From the NCBI RefSeq assembly GCF_040869045.1, contig NC_090319.1:357013739-357077738 (forward strand): DNA of 64,000 nt, written 5' to 3'. Each line of letters starts with the position of its first letter. Positions within the stretch are counted from its first letter, which is position 1. Positions 1-10,370 of the stretch are shown here, piece by piece. The DNA is from Eurosta solidaginis. Taxonomy: Eukaryota; Arthropoda; Insecta; Diptera; Tephritidae. Both the position numbers and the translations under genes were made by a program. The notes under the pieces are model-generated. The model was not told the DNA's origin. It saw only the letters and a program-made list of their open reading frames with translations, and made no database searches.

Positions 1-290
1 ATAAACATAAATACTCCAAATGTGTAGTTGAGGAAAGCGGCCTCTATAGCTTAACTCCGAAATGGATACTATTGTAGGTTAAACTCAATGTATGTTCCAA
101 TTAAACTATGTCCCCAAATGATGGCAACCATCTTTTCAATGACAATGACAACAACGCCTTTAGTACCCTTTATCTCTGGTCCAATCCTGTTTAAACTGCC
201 AGTTTCATTGAACTCCTTTTAGAGCACTTTGTTGACAATTTCTGAGTAATCGCATCCATTATATGGGGCAAAGCACTGCTACAACAACGA
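1..290 (+). pseudogene. Jockey-like LINE, 3' end of ORF2
   Basis: This is a 5'-truncated end of a non-LTR retrotransposon, cut by the window edge. Read in broken frames on the plus strand it gives NHLFN (about 125-140) and LYLWSNP (about 165-185), the usual C-terminal tail of a Jockey-type reverse transcriptase ORF in flies. The end has the form ATGGGGCAAAGCACTGCTAC followed by ACAACAACG, a short CAA-type tail (about 260-283). The same tail region, less complete, is seen at about 10,100-10,290 in the copy that starts near 9,400. Stops and frameshifts make it non-functional. The family assignment rests on remembered protein motifs. Confidence 0.6.
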
Positions 291-299
291 AAAACCTCC

Positions 300-1320
300 G
301 GACCTCGGTGTTTTGCTCCATAATATCACTTACGTATGCAATTTGCGGGATTCCAGAACTCCAGACTGCATGATTGTATGTTCGGATTTGAATGTACATA
401 TAATTGTGTCTGTATGTATTTTTCAGAGTGCATTTGCATGCCGTTAAGGCATACTCATTATCCTTAGAACGGTAGCGATTTGAGAGTCCCAACTATCTTC
501 CCACCTACCCCAATAACCATTTAACTGTTCTACTTTCCTCATTAGCTATGATTCTTCTATCGCACGCTGTTAGTTAAGTCAGTTTAGTACATTGCTGTAA
601 TTCACGCTTTTAAGCTGTCGCCGCCGAAAACTACTAACGACAAAAGTTATAATTGCATAAATGTGCATACACACATAAATTGACATGTTCATACATACAT
701 ATATATGAAGGGATAGTGTGCATATTTAAAAGTATTTTGTCATCTTTGTATTACCTTTGCTAACACAGGCATTTATGTATATTTAAATACCTTTCTTACA
801 TAGTTACAGACATATAATTACAATTGCTGTTGCTTTTCGAGCTTTAACGTTTCTGTCACTTTCTTTCCAGAGAATTCTTCAGTTAACGTTGTAGAGTGTA
901 CAGCATTTTTGCGTTTAAAATCTGAGGTATGTGTATAAGTAACGCTCAGGACTCGAACAGTATAACCAATTCTTTGAAGAGCTGAAAGGTCAAGGTCATT
1001 CAGGATCGAGAAGGGAGTCTAAAGGATCATGGCACGATTTCTTCAAAATGGATTAAATCAATTCTAAGCAGACCGTTAACGATCCGTAACTCGATTCCAA
1101 TATTCTCGAAATAAAATTACATGGGAATCGACGAGCGATAGAGGAATTTCTAATTGGAACATAAAATTATGTTCGATGGACTGAAAATTCATTCCAAAAA
1201 CAATAGAAAGATGTTTAATTTTTATAATTAATCTTTTCTTGCTGAATGGGAGAATGTAAAATTTCAGCGTATAGTAAGTCCAAGCGTAAATGTAGTCTTC
1301 GGAAGTGGAATGATATATGG
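300..1320. other. Unassigned A/T-rich stretch
   Basis: No gene or transposon could be recognised. The stretch has an ACAT/ATAT microsatellite at about 690-706 and no long open frame with a recognisable product. A nuclear-receptor-like site at 987-998 is listed separately. Confidence 0.5.
987..998 (+). promoter_or_regulatory. FTZ-F1/ERR-type nuclear receptor site (candidate)
   Basis: AGGTCAAGGTCA contains TCAAGGTCA, an exact match to the extended half-site bound by FTZ-F1 and ERR-type monomeric nuclear receptors. A second exact TCAAGGTCA is at 18,524-18,532. A 9-mer is expected about once per two windows of this size by chance, so this is only a candidate. Confidence 0.2.
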
Positions 1321-1324
1321 GGAA

Positions 1325-2320
1325 CACAGAATGTAAGCGTTAGGGTAGCCACTACAATGTAGCTTACTGTGGGCACAATGTACCTTGTAGATTTGGTATG
1401 TGCAAAAACGGACAGTAAATGAAGGTAAAGCAAGGCGAGGTAAGTAAAGTAAAGGGAAGAAAACGGAAGGGATGGGAAAGGAAGAGAAGGGAAATTAAGG
1501 GGAAAAAGGTAAAGAAAATACAAGTTTAGGGACCAAACCTGAATACCGAAGTGGTCAGTTTGTTATCGACCAGTTATGGGCGTGTTATCGATTTCTTGTT
1601 GGCATGTAACCGATGACGTATAAACCAGCTAAAGGTCTGTTAACGATTTGTTATAAATTTAGCTACTAATAATAATGTATTGATATTTTAGTTGAAATGA
1701 GAGGAGGAGCTATTGACTTTTTATCGAAAAAATTTCGGATTTTTATTGAAAAGTCATAGAATTAATATCGCAAATTTACAGAAAAGCTATCAAAAAGTAT
1801 CGATTATCCATCGACGAGTTATAGACCCGTCGTCTAAAGTTATCGAAGTATACTCATAAAGTTATATGTTTTTCTTGAAAATTTTGGCGATTATTTATCG
1901 AAAAGCTATCGATAAGTAATCAAAGAGCTACCGGTTTGTTATCGAAGTGTAAAGAATGTCTTCTTGTTATCGAATATATATTCTATTTATATATATGTTT
2001 GCTTATCGAAAAGTTAACAATCAGCAATCGAAATGTAATCGCTTGTTATCGGCTTTTTATCGATTTGTTAGCGACGACTCATAGGTTTATCATGAAACAA
2101 ATACCGATGAAACTTGAATATAAAATCGACGACACATATGTCCATCAGTAACAAGCCGATATTAAACCAATTTGATACCAATGACCCGGCGGTAAAAAGC
2201 CGACTACCCGACGATGATAATTTACTACTGATAATAAGACGTTTATAAAACTTTAACTTGTCAATGTCGGTTGTTACCGATAAGAAGACATCGAAGTTCT
2301 TCTCAAAGAGCAAAATATTT
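1325..2320 (+). repeat. TTATCGA 11-bp repeat family, copy 1
   Basis: This is the longest copy of a dispersed family. In order it has a head with AAGCGTTAGGGTAG and CACAATGTACC (about 1,333-1,385), a purine-rich tract (about 1,415-1,520), and a long degenerate array of the unit GTTATCGATTT (about 1,560-2,080). It ends near GGTTGTTACCGATAAG, then CGAAGTTCTTCTC (about 2,268-2,305). In the best-kept part the core ATCG recurs at 2005, 2016 (mutated), 2027, 2038, 2048, 2059 and 2070, a period of 11 bp. An exact TATCGATA is at 1907-1914. No coding frame is associated. What moves it is unknown; no terminal repeats or target duplication were found. Confidence 0.65.
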
Positions 2321-2329
2321 TTTTTCTGG

Positions 2330-3310
2330 TAAAGTTAGCTCTCTTGCGGTTTAACTTGAACGCCTGGCCGAGCTTTTGTTAACTTAAAAAAAATTGATTT
2401 CTGGACGCACACCTGTATGTTTACACGTCCAACTTAACGAGTACTTGATACTCATGCCTTTTTTGTCGCCCTTAGTTCATTACAATTGTAATATCATCGG
2501 TCTATTCAAAACGCAAATCTTTCTCCCCTTAAATTTTTCTCGCTATATAACTGCTTGTATTTTCCCTCTCCATATGAGGTTTTTGCACACCACATTTGAC
2601 CTCCGGGAATTGGCATGAAACAAATAGGGCCCTAACAAAATTTCTATTTCTAGTTAGTCATGAGCGCCACCCAGCTCCATAGTTTTAGAAAAAGTAATTT
2701 TGGGTCCTTATAAACGATCGCTTATTCAAATGTTAACAAACTTTCTTACTACATGTCAAAAGGAATATCCATATGAACGATAAAAGTCAACTCAGACTGT
2801 AAATGCAAACAACTTTAGCATCATTCAGATCCTACCAAAATGGCAAAAGATTCAAATACGCCGGTGTCCTTTGAGATTAATCGACAGAGCCGGTTCTTTG
2901 GAAATTATGAATCTTACATCACCACATTCAACATAGGGAATCTTACACTCAAACACACATACAAACATACTTATACTATTCATAAAACATATAGGCCTTA
3001 AAGCATATGGCTGCCGGAAATAAATCATAAGTCAAAAGAAAAACTGTTGTGTAATTGTTTCAAAAGTTATTTGGAATCTACTAAGAAAGAGACCCAGTAG
3101 AGAAATTAAGAGTGGTAGATTATTTTAAAATATTATGTAAAGTTTATAAATTTTAAATAGTTTTAAAAATTTCTTTATTATTGTAATTTAGAATGGAAAT
3201 GTCATTTTACGATACAGTATAAATATTTTTATTTTTAACTAGCGGGTCATGGGTCTATGAGACCTCGCCACGCGCTGAGTATACATATCCATGTATGTAG
3301 AAATCAGAGC
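2330..3310. other. Unassigned A/T-rich stretch
   Basis: No recognisable gene or transposon on either strand. Only short open frames without known motifs occur here. Confidence 0.5.
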
Positions 3311-3317
3311 TCGGCGA

Positions 3318-3500
3318 TAAGGATTACATGTGTAATTGATTACACGATTACAGTAATCGTAATTTTTAAAACGTTGAAATTACGATTACTGTAATCGTAG
3401 TCGTGGCAAGAATGATTACGGTTACTGTAATCGTAATCGTAAAAAAGTTAAATTTACGATCACTGTAATCGTAGTCGTGGCCAGAATGATTACTGCACCA
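3318..3500. repeat. Palindromic GATTAC/GTAATC cluster
   Basis: The stretch is built from repeats of TACGATTACTGTAATCGTA, itself a near-perfect palindrome. The segment GTAATCGTAGTCGTGGC occurs at 3391 and again at 3465, a period of 74 bp. More than ten GATTA/TAATC cores occur in about 180 bp. TAATC is also the core of Bicoid/Otd-class homeodomain sites, but the regular palindromic form fits a simple repeat at least as well. Confidence 0.6.
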
Positions 3501-5300
3501 CTGCATAAATTTTTCCATATGTTAAAAGAGAAAATCGTAATTTAAAAACTCAATTTCGTACGTCCCGTACAAAAAATTTAAAATTGAAAAAAAAAAATTG
3601 TTTTTCGAATAAACTAATTTTTATTTTTATATTTTTTTTCAACAATTATTGATCATTACTACCAAATTTAGTGTATGTTGTTTTTTCTTAATATTAATAG
3701 TAAAATTTCACCTGACTGACTATAACCGCAAAAATCCATGACTGTTTGCTGTCCCGAAAATTAATGGTATTTGGGATTTTTCACACACTTATTTTCCATT
3801 TTTATTTAGAAATGTACCACACAATATTTATGCACTAAGATTGTCTGAAAAAGTTATAGTTTTTCTTTAGTTATGGTTTAAAGGAGAATAAATATGTGCG
3901 ATTTGTCCAGTACGAACAGTGGAGTGGTCCAGTAGCAGTTTGTGTAGAGCGGGTTTAACATTGTGATCTTCGCTGGATGCTCCATCGCTGCTTCCGTTCA
4001 AGAGCACATAAAAGCCTTGATTCCAGAATCTCAGTACTCTCTTTTTGGCAACATTTTTTCTATACTCTATGTCATAAAATTTGAGCAGAATATGATAACA
4101 TATCGGAAAACAGCGAAGTCGATCGTTCGCACACCTTTAATTAATATCTGAAATCGCTGTGTAAGTGAATGGTACGTGTGCTATATGTGTATTTGTAATT
4201 TTTGTAAAGAAAGTGTGCATGGTAATCAACCGATTTTGTAATTTTTGTCTAGGGCAATTCAATTTTGAAAAGCAAAGAAACATATGTGCAATGTAGTCAA
4301 CCAGTACACAGTTAAACATACTTTTATCCTTTTCATATGAGAACAAATCGTGTTTACTTTCCTACACAATTATAACATCGTCTATTCATAGGCACCTTTT
4401 CAGACGCTCAAACATTAAAATATGTAAGTGTTGCCAGTGCAAAGATATCACAGTCCTAGTGGGTATATTTTTCACACCTAAGTACGATGAGCGCATTCTT
4501 ACATACATATGTATGTATTTACATAGCACTGTGTCATTAAAGAAACAACCCAAATTTAAAAACTTTCTCAAATGAAACGCGCTAACAAAAAGTGCTTCCG
4601 CTCATTTTTATCGACTAAAAAAGTAATTTAAGGCATTCGTTCAATTAAGTGCCTTTGTAGTGTTGAATGCACTAAAGAGAAATCTTTGGACTATTGAGTT
4701 GCGTAAAAAAAATAAATAAAAGTTCAAATCATATTGCTCGAATTCCTGTTTCTTTTTTTTTTTTTGTTTTTTTTTTCACGTTGAGGTGATAATAAGCCAC
4801 TGTACCATATTATATTTTCTTGTATGCTAAATAGGCTTGTGAGCTGCCAATTCCACTATGCGTGTTCGTTTAAAAAGGCGTGACTTTGATTTATATTTAA
4901 GGAAGTAGCTTCCTTGATTACAATGTAACCCTTCTCGCTAAGACTCAATATTATTGCCTATGACCTTAGGGTGTGAAGACGTCACGCCATCCATAAGGCA
5001 TGTGGCGGCAAGTTAGAAAAGGAAATTGAAAATTTTTAATGTTTTTTTAACCCCTAAAGTTATGCGTTTATGCAGTAACTTTAAGTTATAATGAAATAAT
5101 TTTTATTGATAAAAGTTCAACTTTTGTCCTGAGAATATCTTTAAAATTCATTTTATGAAAAAGCAGTCAACCGTCTGCTCTTACTCATTCCATTCCATGT
5201 GTGCGTTTATTATTAAAGGAAGTGAGGTTCCTACATTTCTCTAAGCATTGGCTGTGTGATGCCTTCGACTAAACTCATTTCATTCCCATCATTTTATATT
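3500..5300. other. Unassigned A/T-rich stretch
   Basis: No recognisable gene. Contains T-runs at about 4,750-4,777 and ACATATGTATGT-like simple sequence near 4,502-4,520. Short open frames here show no known motif. Confidence 0.5.
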
Positions 5301-5477
5301 AAAACTTGCTATACCCGGCGTACGTTGTAACGCCCGAGATCGAATGAATGTTGTGTTATTTTTTCTGTTTTTCTTATTGATAATTTAGTTTATTGTTCTG
5401 TAAATTGAATTGAATTTTGTACGCATATTTGGTGAAATTTTTGTTTAAAACATTTTATTATTGTATCTTATTGTAAT

Positions 5478-6197
5478 TCATGTGGGTACACAATATTTTT
5501 GGTTTTTTTCGTTCGGTGCAAAGATAAACAAATTTTTTGGCGTTCCAACTCTAGAGCAAGCAACATATAGCTGACCATGGGAAATACACGGACCCTCTAA
5601 ATTTAATCCTGCAACAAGAAGCAATTGTCCTTGTGCTTTGTTGATTGTAATTGCAAAAGCAAGGTGCACAGGAAACTGCAAGCGTTTAAAATTGAATGGC
5701 AAAACTGTAGATGTCATTGGGATCCGTGGAATGAGCACATCTTCACCTTCGCTTTTACCGCTGATGGTTGTTGCTTCGATTACATTCGGCATTAATTTCA
5801 TAACGCAAAGTCTGGTTCCATTGCACAATTTTGGTGGATCTAAATTCCGAAGAAGCATGATTGGTGAGCCAATTTTCAAAGTTAATATATGCGCAGGTAT
5901 TGCAGGTGGTTCTAAAGAGTTTATAAATTCAATTGGATAATTCACAATTTGATCTTCATCTGTAACTGTGTCGATCGATTTATATTTCGCCACTTCACCA
6001 GGAATTTGGTTTTGAATGCGATCATTGATTTTGTTAACATGATCATTTTTGGGAGCTAAGGATGCTTGTTCGCATAGCCAAAAAAATAACTTAAATTTAA
6101 AATTCTTTATTCTGAAATATGAAAAACCTTCGTCTTGATCGAAGGAACCTGTAGCCGAAATTTGGTGATGATTGAAGTGTGGGAAATACGTTTCCAT
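5478..6197 (-). pseudogene. Helitron PIF1-like helicase, C-terminal remnant
   Basis: A 239-residue uninterrupted frame. Residues 40-239 match the C-terminal end of a PIF1/Pfh1-type (superfamily 1B) DNA helicase, which Helitrons use with a Rep endonuclease for rolling-circle transposition. Visible motifs are LAPKNDHVNKIN (47-58), GSPIMLLRNLDPPKLCNGTR (110-129), the motif V-like AFAITINKAQGQ (180-191) and the motif VI-like QLYVACSRVG (209-218) with its arginine. The Walker A and B part and the Rep domain are absent, so it cannot be an active helicase. Residues 1-39 read through the non-coding repeat found again at 6,336-6,535 and 62,190-62,270, so the apparent start Met is not the natural one. 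Intact length of such proteins is well over 1,000 residues. Confidence 0.85.
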
Positions 6198-6535
6198 AAG
6201 GACACACCCACAGAATTTGATTTTTATAGAAGATGTAGATAGACTGAAGCTATCAAATAGTTTTAACGGCGGCAGATTACTAAATGTTCAAAAGGAATAA
6301 CAGCTAAACTCAGCAATACTGAGTTACTGAGTACTGAAAAACCTTCGTCTTGATCGAAGGAACCTGTAGCCGAAATTTGGTGATGATTGAAGTGTGGGAA
6401 ATACGTTTCCATAAGGACACACCCACAGAATTTGATTTTTATAGAAGATGTAGATAGACTGAAGCTATCAAATGTTTTAACGGCGGCAGATTTCTAAATG
6501 TTCAAAAGGAATAACAGCTAAACTCAGCAATACAG
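6121..6535. repeat. 215-bp tandem duplication inside the Helitron
   Basis: The segment starting GAAAAACCTTCGTCTTGATC at 6121 recurs at 6336, a period of 215 bp. The two units are nearly identical; seen differences are CAAATAGTTTT against CAAATGTTTT and ATTACTAAATG against ATTTCTAAATG. The related Helitron at 61-63 kb has only one unit, so the duplication arose in this copy. Confidence 0.9.
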
Positions 6536-7084
6536 TCAGACTTTAGGTGTTAAAATAACCTAAGTTTGTACGGTAGCCATAGTTCTGAAAAATCCCATTT
6601 GCAGGGAAGTTGCCACGCCCCTTTTTTCCCAATTCCACATTTTGCTGGAGGTGTTAGGATTTAACGTCCAATTTTCATTATCCTACCATTACTACATCCA
6701 CAGATATGCAGTATGATATATTCCATTTGTATGGGAGGTGTCACGCCCCCTTTTTCCCAATTCCACATTTTCTTGGTGGCGTTAGGGATTGACCTCGTAT
6801 AACTCCTTACTGAATTTCAATGTTCTGGCATTTATACCTTCAAAGTTATGCAGTACCAAAAATTCCATTTGTATGGGAGGTGCCACGCCCCTTTTATATA
6901 TCCAAATTATTTTTAACCCAAAACCTTCCTGTTGATCGAAGGAACCTATATCCAAAATTTGGTGATGATTGAAGTTTGGAAAATACGTTTCCATAGGTAA
7001 CACAAACACAGAATTCGATTTTTATTTTTATTACCTTTATATTAAGTCCCTCTCATGTTTGTCCCCTCATTTCCATACGAATTT

Positions 7085-7965
7085 TTGACCCACGGGAAAG
7101 TCTTTTTCGTAACTTCCCGTTGAGCTAGACACTTGATACTTAGAACATAGTTCAGATCTGGGAGACATTACAATGCAAGAGAGAAAAAATTCGCTAGGGG
7201 GCGCACGGATCGAGATATACAGAAAAAAAATTTTAAAATGGAAATTAACTAACTTCCCGGTGAGGCATGGTTGCGATACAATTTACAGAAAACAAAATTC
7301 CGCTAGGTGGAGCGCTAAGTGAAATAACTACAAATTCTTGAAAAACGAGGGAAATTTTGCGGTCGATTTTTGAGTAACTTGCCGGTGAGCTAGAGACTTC
7401 AAACTTGGGCCGTGGGTCAGAACCCGGTGACAATGTAACATTTGATCCAAAAAAATTCACTAGCTGGCACGCGGATCGAGATACTAAGAAAATAAATTTT
7501 AATTTGGGAATTTTCCAATCCATTTTTAACTAACTTTCCAGTTACCTAGAGACTTGAAACTTGGCACTTAGTTAGAGGCCTGGTGACAATACAACATATA
7601 GAAAACAAAGTTCCGCTAGGTGGCGCGCTAGTCAAAGTAACTGCAATTCCTTTAAAAATGGGGGAATTTTGCGATCGATTTTCGAGTAACTTCCGATGAG
7701 CTAGAGACATGAAACTTGGGCCGTAAGTCAGAACCTGGTGACAATGCAATATTTTATCAAAAAAAAAAAAAAAAAATCCGCTACGTGGCGGGCATGGGTC
7801 GAGATATTGAGAAAACTAATTTTAAATTGGGAATCTTGCAATCGATTTTTAACTAACTTCCTGGATATCTAGAGACTTGAAACCTGAAATGTATTTTAAA
7901 ACTCAGTGACAGTGTAATGTTTGATCAAAAAGTTTCAGCTACTTAACGCGCAAGTCGAACTATTT
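7085..7965. repeat. ~155-bp tandem repeat, about six units
   Basis: Diverged units share GAGCTAGAGACTTGAAACTT, a GAACC(C/T)GGTGACAATG block and CCGCTAGGTGGCGCG. The GAGCTAGAGAC-like core lies at about 7122, 7387, 7543, 7698 and 7866; the last four are spaced 156, 155 and 168 bp. A more diverged array of the same type lies at about 53,500-54,600. No protein-coding content was recognised. Confidence 0.7.
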
Positions 7966-8016
7966 AGAAGATTAGGCCATACCTTCATGGCTAGCCTCCT
8001 GACTGTTGCAGGCGTC

Positions 8017-8215
8017 GTAGAATTCCACCTCGTTGAAAGCCCAGCTCAATGCGCGTCCTTGCATACTTTTAGGCGTACGTGACTTTCATCACGATTCTTT
8101 TAGACTTTCAGGCGTATGCGAATTTCACCACGATTTTCAGCTGTGCAAATTAAGTAGCCGACAAACGAGGTGGAATGCTCTTGTTATGATGCGAGGTGGA
8201 ATTCTTTTGTTTTCG
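8017..8215. repeat. Short inverted repeat around GAATTCCACCTCG
   Basis: GAATTCCACCTCG at 8020-8032 reappears inverted at 8192-8204, with an imperfect inverted copy at 8166-8178. The interior also repeats GGCGTACGTGACTTTCATCA as GGCGTATGCGAATTTCACCA about 45 bases on. This may be a small MITE; no clear target duplication was seen. Confidence 0.35.
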
Positions 8216-8367
8216 CCAGTGTTGTCAGCGAAAATTCCATTAATTCTCTTAAATTTTGCTATTTTGAACAAATAAATAAAGATAAGAATTTTCACTTAGG
8301 AATTACTTAAATTACTAATCAAAGTTGCAATTGCCTTTTTGTAGGCAGTACTGAAAAATTGAAAATA

Positions 8368-8768
8368 AAAAGATAATAAAAAAATTTTAAGGACTACCTT
8401 TATATAAATGGACCAAAAAATAGAAGGCAATTTTTCTTTAATACAGACATAGTCTTGTTGAATTTTGACTAAAAAACTTTAACAATAGCTCTTGTAAAAG
8501 AATTTTGGGATTTAAAATTATAAAGGTAGAGCGCATGTTTAAATTTTAAATAATTAACTAATTAATCCCAAATCATGGTATGCCTTAAATTGAAAGATTG
8601 CGCTCCGCCTTTATAGTTTTAAATCCCAAAATTCTTTTACAAGAGTATTGTTAAAGTTTTGTGGTCAAAATTCAACAAGGCTGTGTCTGTATTAAAGGAA
8701 AAATTTTTATTCTATTTTTTGGTCCATTTATATTAAGGTAGTCCTTAAAATTTTATTATCATCTTTTT
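8368..8768. mobile_element. Foldback/MITE element with ~170-bp arms
   Basis: The left arm (about 8,368-8,545) and right arm (about 8,597-8,768) are inverted copies, for example TTTTAAGGACTACCTTTATA on the left against its reverse complement near 8,738-8,755, and ATTTTGGGATTTAAAA near 8,503 against its inverse near 8,618. A TA dinucleotide borders each end (8366-8367, 8769-8770), consistent with a TA-targeting MITE, though the flanks are so A/T-rich that this is weak. There is no coding capacity. Confidence 0.65.
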
Positions 8769-8779
8769 TATATATATAG

Positions 8780-9390
8780 ATTGCAATATAATGAAGTAAA
8801 GTGCGTACTTTCCTTTGAAAGGAAAGATGTTAGGCATGTGATCATGTAGCCTTTAGGGCAAATAGCTGAATTATAACACCTCATGATTATGTCTTATTCA
8901 CCCATGAAGTTCGTGCTGATTAAGCATTTTCGAAACTTGGTGGTAATATTTTAGGATTTCTCTAACTCGTCAACAGCGGTGACGTTCTCAGGTTCTCCCA
9001 AGTTGGTGACCGATAATTACCCTTTTGTCTACTTTTCAGTTACCTTGAAACATATAACAAAAGATATATACACGCCTTTATCGAGCGCTGTTCGCGTATT
9101 AGCATCCACGACTATGAGGAGCTGCATCCCTTCATCCAAGATGACGCATAAGGCCCACCTCGATGGCTACTACCGCTAGGTCCACAGTAATCTATTAAAT
9201 AGCATACATGAATATTTACCTTGCCTATTGCGCCACATCAAACGCGCTCCCTGGAAGGGTTAGAAGGAGACCACATGACGCCACTTTACAGTGTTGAATC
9301 CCGCATCATCATTTGGTCATCTGTACCGTTTTAGCACCTCTGGTCAGGTGATCGTACGAACGAGATAGATCACTAAGGTTTCGAAACTCC
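8780..9390. other. Unassigned stretch before a LINE fragment
   Basis: No firm identity. The part after 8,960 could be a more decayed upstream part of the Jockey-like LINE beginning near 9,400, because both have a higher GC content and a plus-strand reading, but I could not match it to a domain. Confidence 0.35.
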
Positions 9391-9399
9391 TTTCCTCAC

Positions 9400-10370
9400 C
9401 AGAAGGAGTCAGATGACTGCACAATAGTGACAATAGGCCCTAACTTTTCCATCGAAGAGCTATGTTATAAAATCAACTAGTCTTTAAAGTTTTTTAACTT
9501 CGCGAAATCTAACACTGTCATCGACCAAATTCTTGGCGACCTTATTTACAAGGTACACAAAGCAAATGTGGACCATATTGGACATACTCATCGATGGCAT
9601 TACGCTACCGACTATCTTAAATCTAAAAGTACTGGGTGTGAGGTTCGATCAGTATCTACATTTTGGCGAGCATGTAGCCCCAATTATACTTTAAGTCCAG
9701 AGCAGTAGCAAAATCGTCAATTCTCTTGCCCACAGCACTTGCCATAAAGATGAAGAATTGCTCATAAGCGGCCGGCCACCGGTTTGCTATGTATCTCCAA
9801 TTTGGCCGGAGAGCCTAAAGAAACACACCGAAGAAAACTGCAAACTTGTCGAAACACCGCACTCAGAACCACCACGGGATATCTTGTGAGGAGAGAAATG
9901 AAATATTGAACAATCAGTTTCTGCTGAATACCAAACTGAAGAAGTCATATCCGTAAGTACTATGAAGAAATCTGGCACTTAAGAATTCAGTCGTATGAAA
10001 CGAAATAAGCATTATTAGATCCTATGAGACATCTATGATAAGTCGTCGGACAAGTAGGCCAGGGCTTGCCCGGTGAATCCCGTACCTGAAAACAAGTACA
10101 CTAAACTTGCAGTTGAGGAAAGCAACCTCCGCAGGGTTACGCGCGTCACTCTAGTCCAACTTCGATCTGGATACTATAATAGGTTAAACTCTTACTTATC
10201 CTGAATCAACTCCGAAATACCCAATGTATATCCCTTTTATAATGTGTCCTCACATTACACCAACCATCTTTTTAATTGAGGAGTTGCACGCGAAAAGGAG
10301 TCAAGGGTCGATGTTCCCTAGTTTTCTCAACAAATTTCCCATATTATCAAATATTTGGTATGCTTATTAA
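9400..10370 (+). pseudogene. Jockey-like LINE reverse transcriptase, C-terminal half
   Basis: A truncated non-LTR retrotransposon copy. In broken plus-strand frames it shows DDCTIV (about 9,415; the end of the YADD catalytic box), LCYKIN (about 9,460), then TLPTILNLKVLGVRFDQ (about 9,605-9,655), FGEHVAPI and SPIWPESLK (about 9,795-9,822). The end of ORF2 follows as VTLVQLRSGYYNRLNSYLS (about 10,147-10,203) and NHLFN (about 10,262-10,276). This order is that of Jockey-type RTs in flies. Several stops and frameshifts are present and all upstream RT blocks are lost. The fragment at 1-290 is from the same kind of element. Confidence 0.8.

Larger units (their letters stand above)
5306..7020 (-). 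mobile_element. Helitron fragment with helicase end, copy 1
   Basis: The minus strand carries the C-terminal part of a Helitron helicase followed by a Helitron-like 3' end at low coordinates. The end has a GC-rich inverted repeat, GGCGT-ACGCC (5,318-5,335), about 12 bases from the terminus near 5,306. The matching end in the second copy (61,434) finishes in CTAG followed by T, as Helitrons do. Upstream of the coding part are non-coding segments: a 215-bp tandem duplication and three ~140-bp segments with GTGCCACGCCCC at about 6,615, 6,740 and 6,885. The copy at 61,434-62,895 is collinear but lacks the 215-bp duplication. The 5' end and most of the Rep/helicase protein are missing. Confidence 0.8.
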
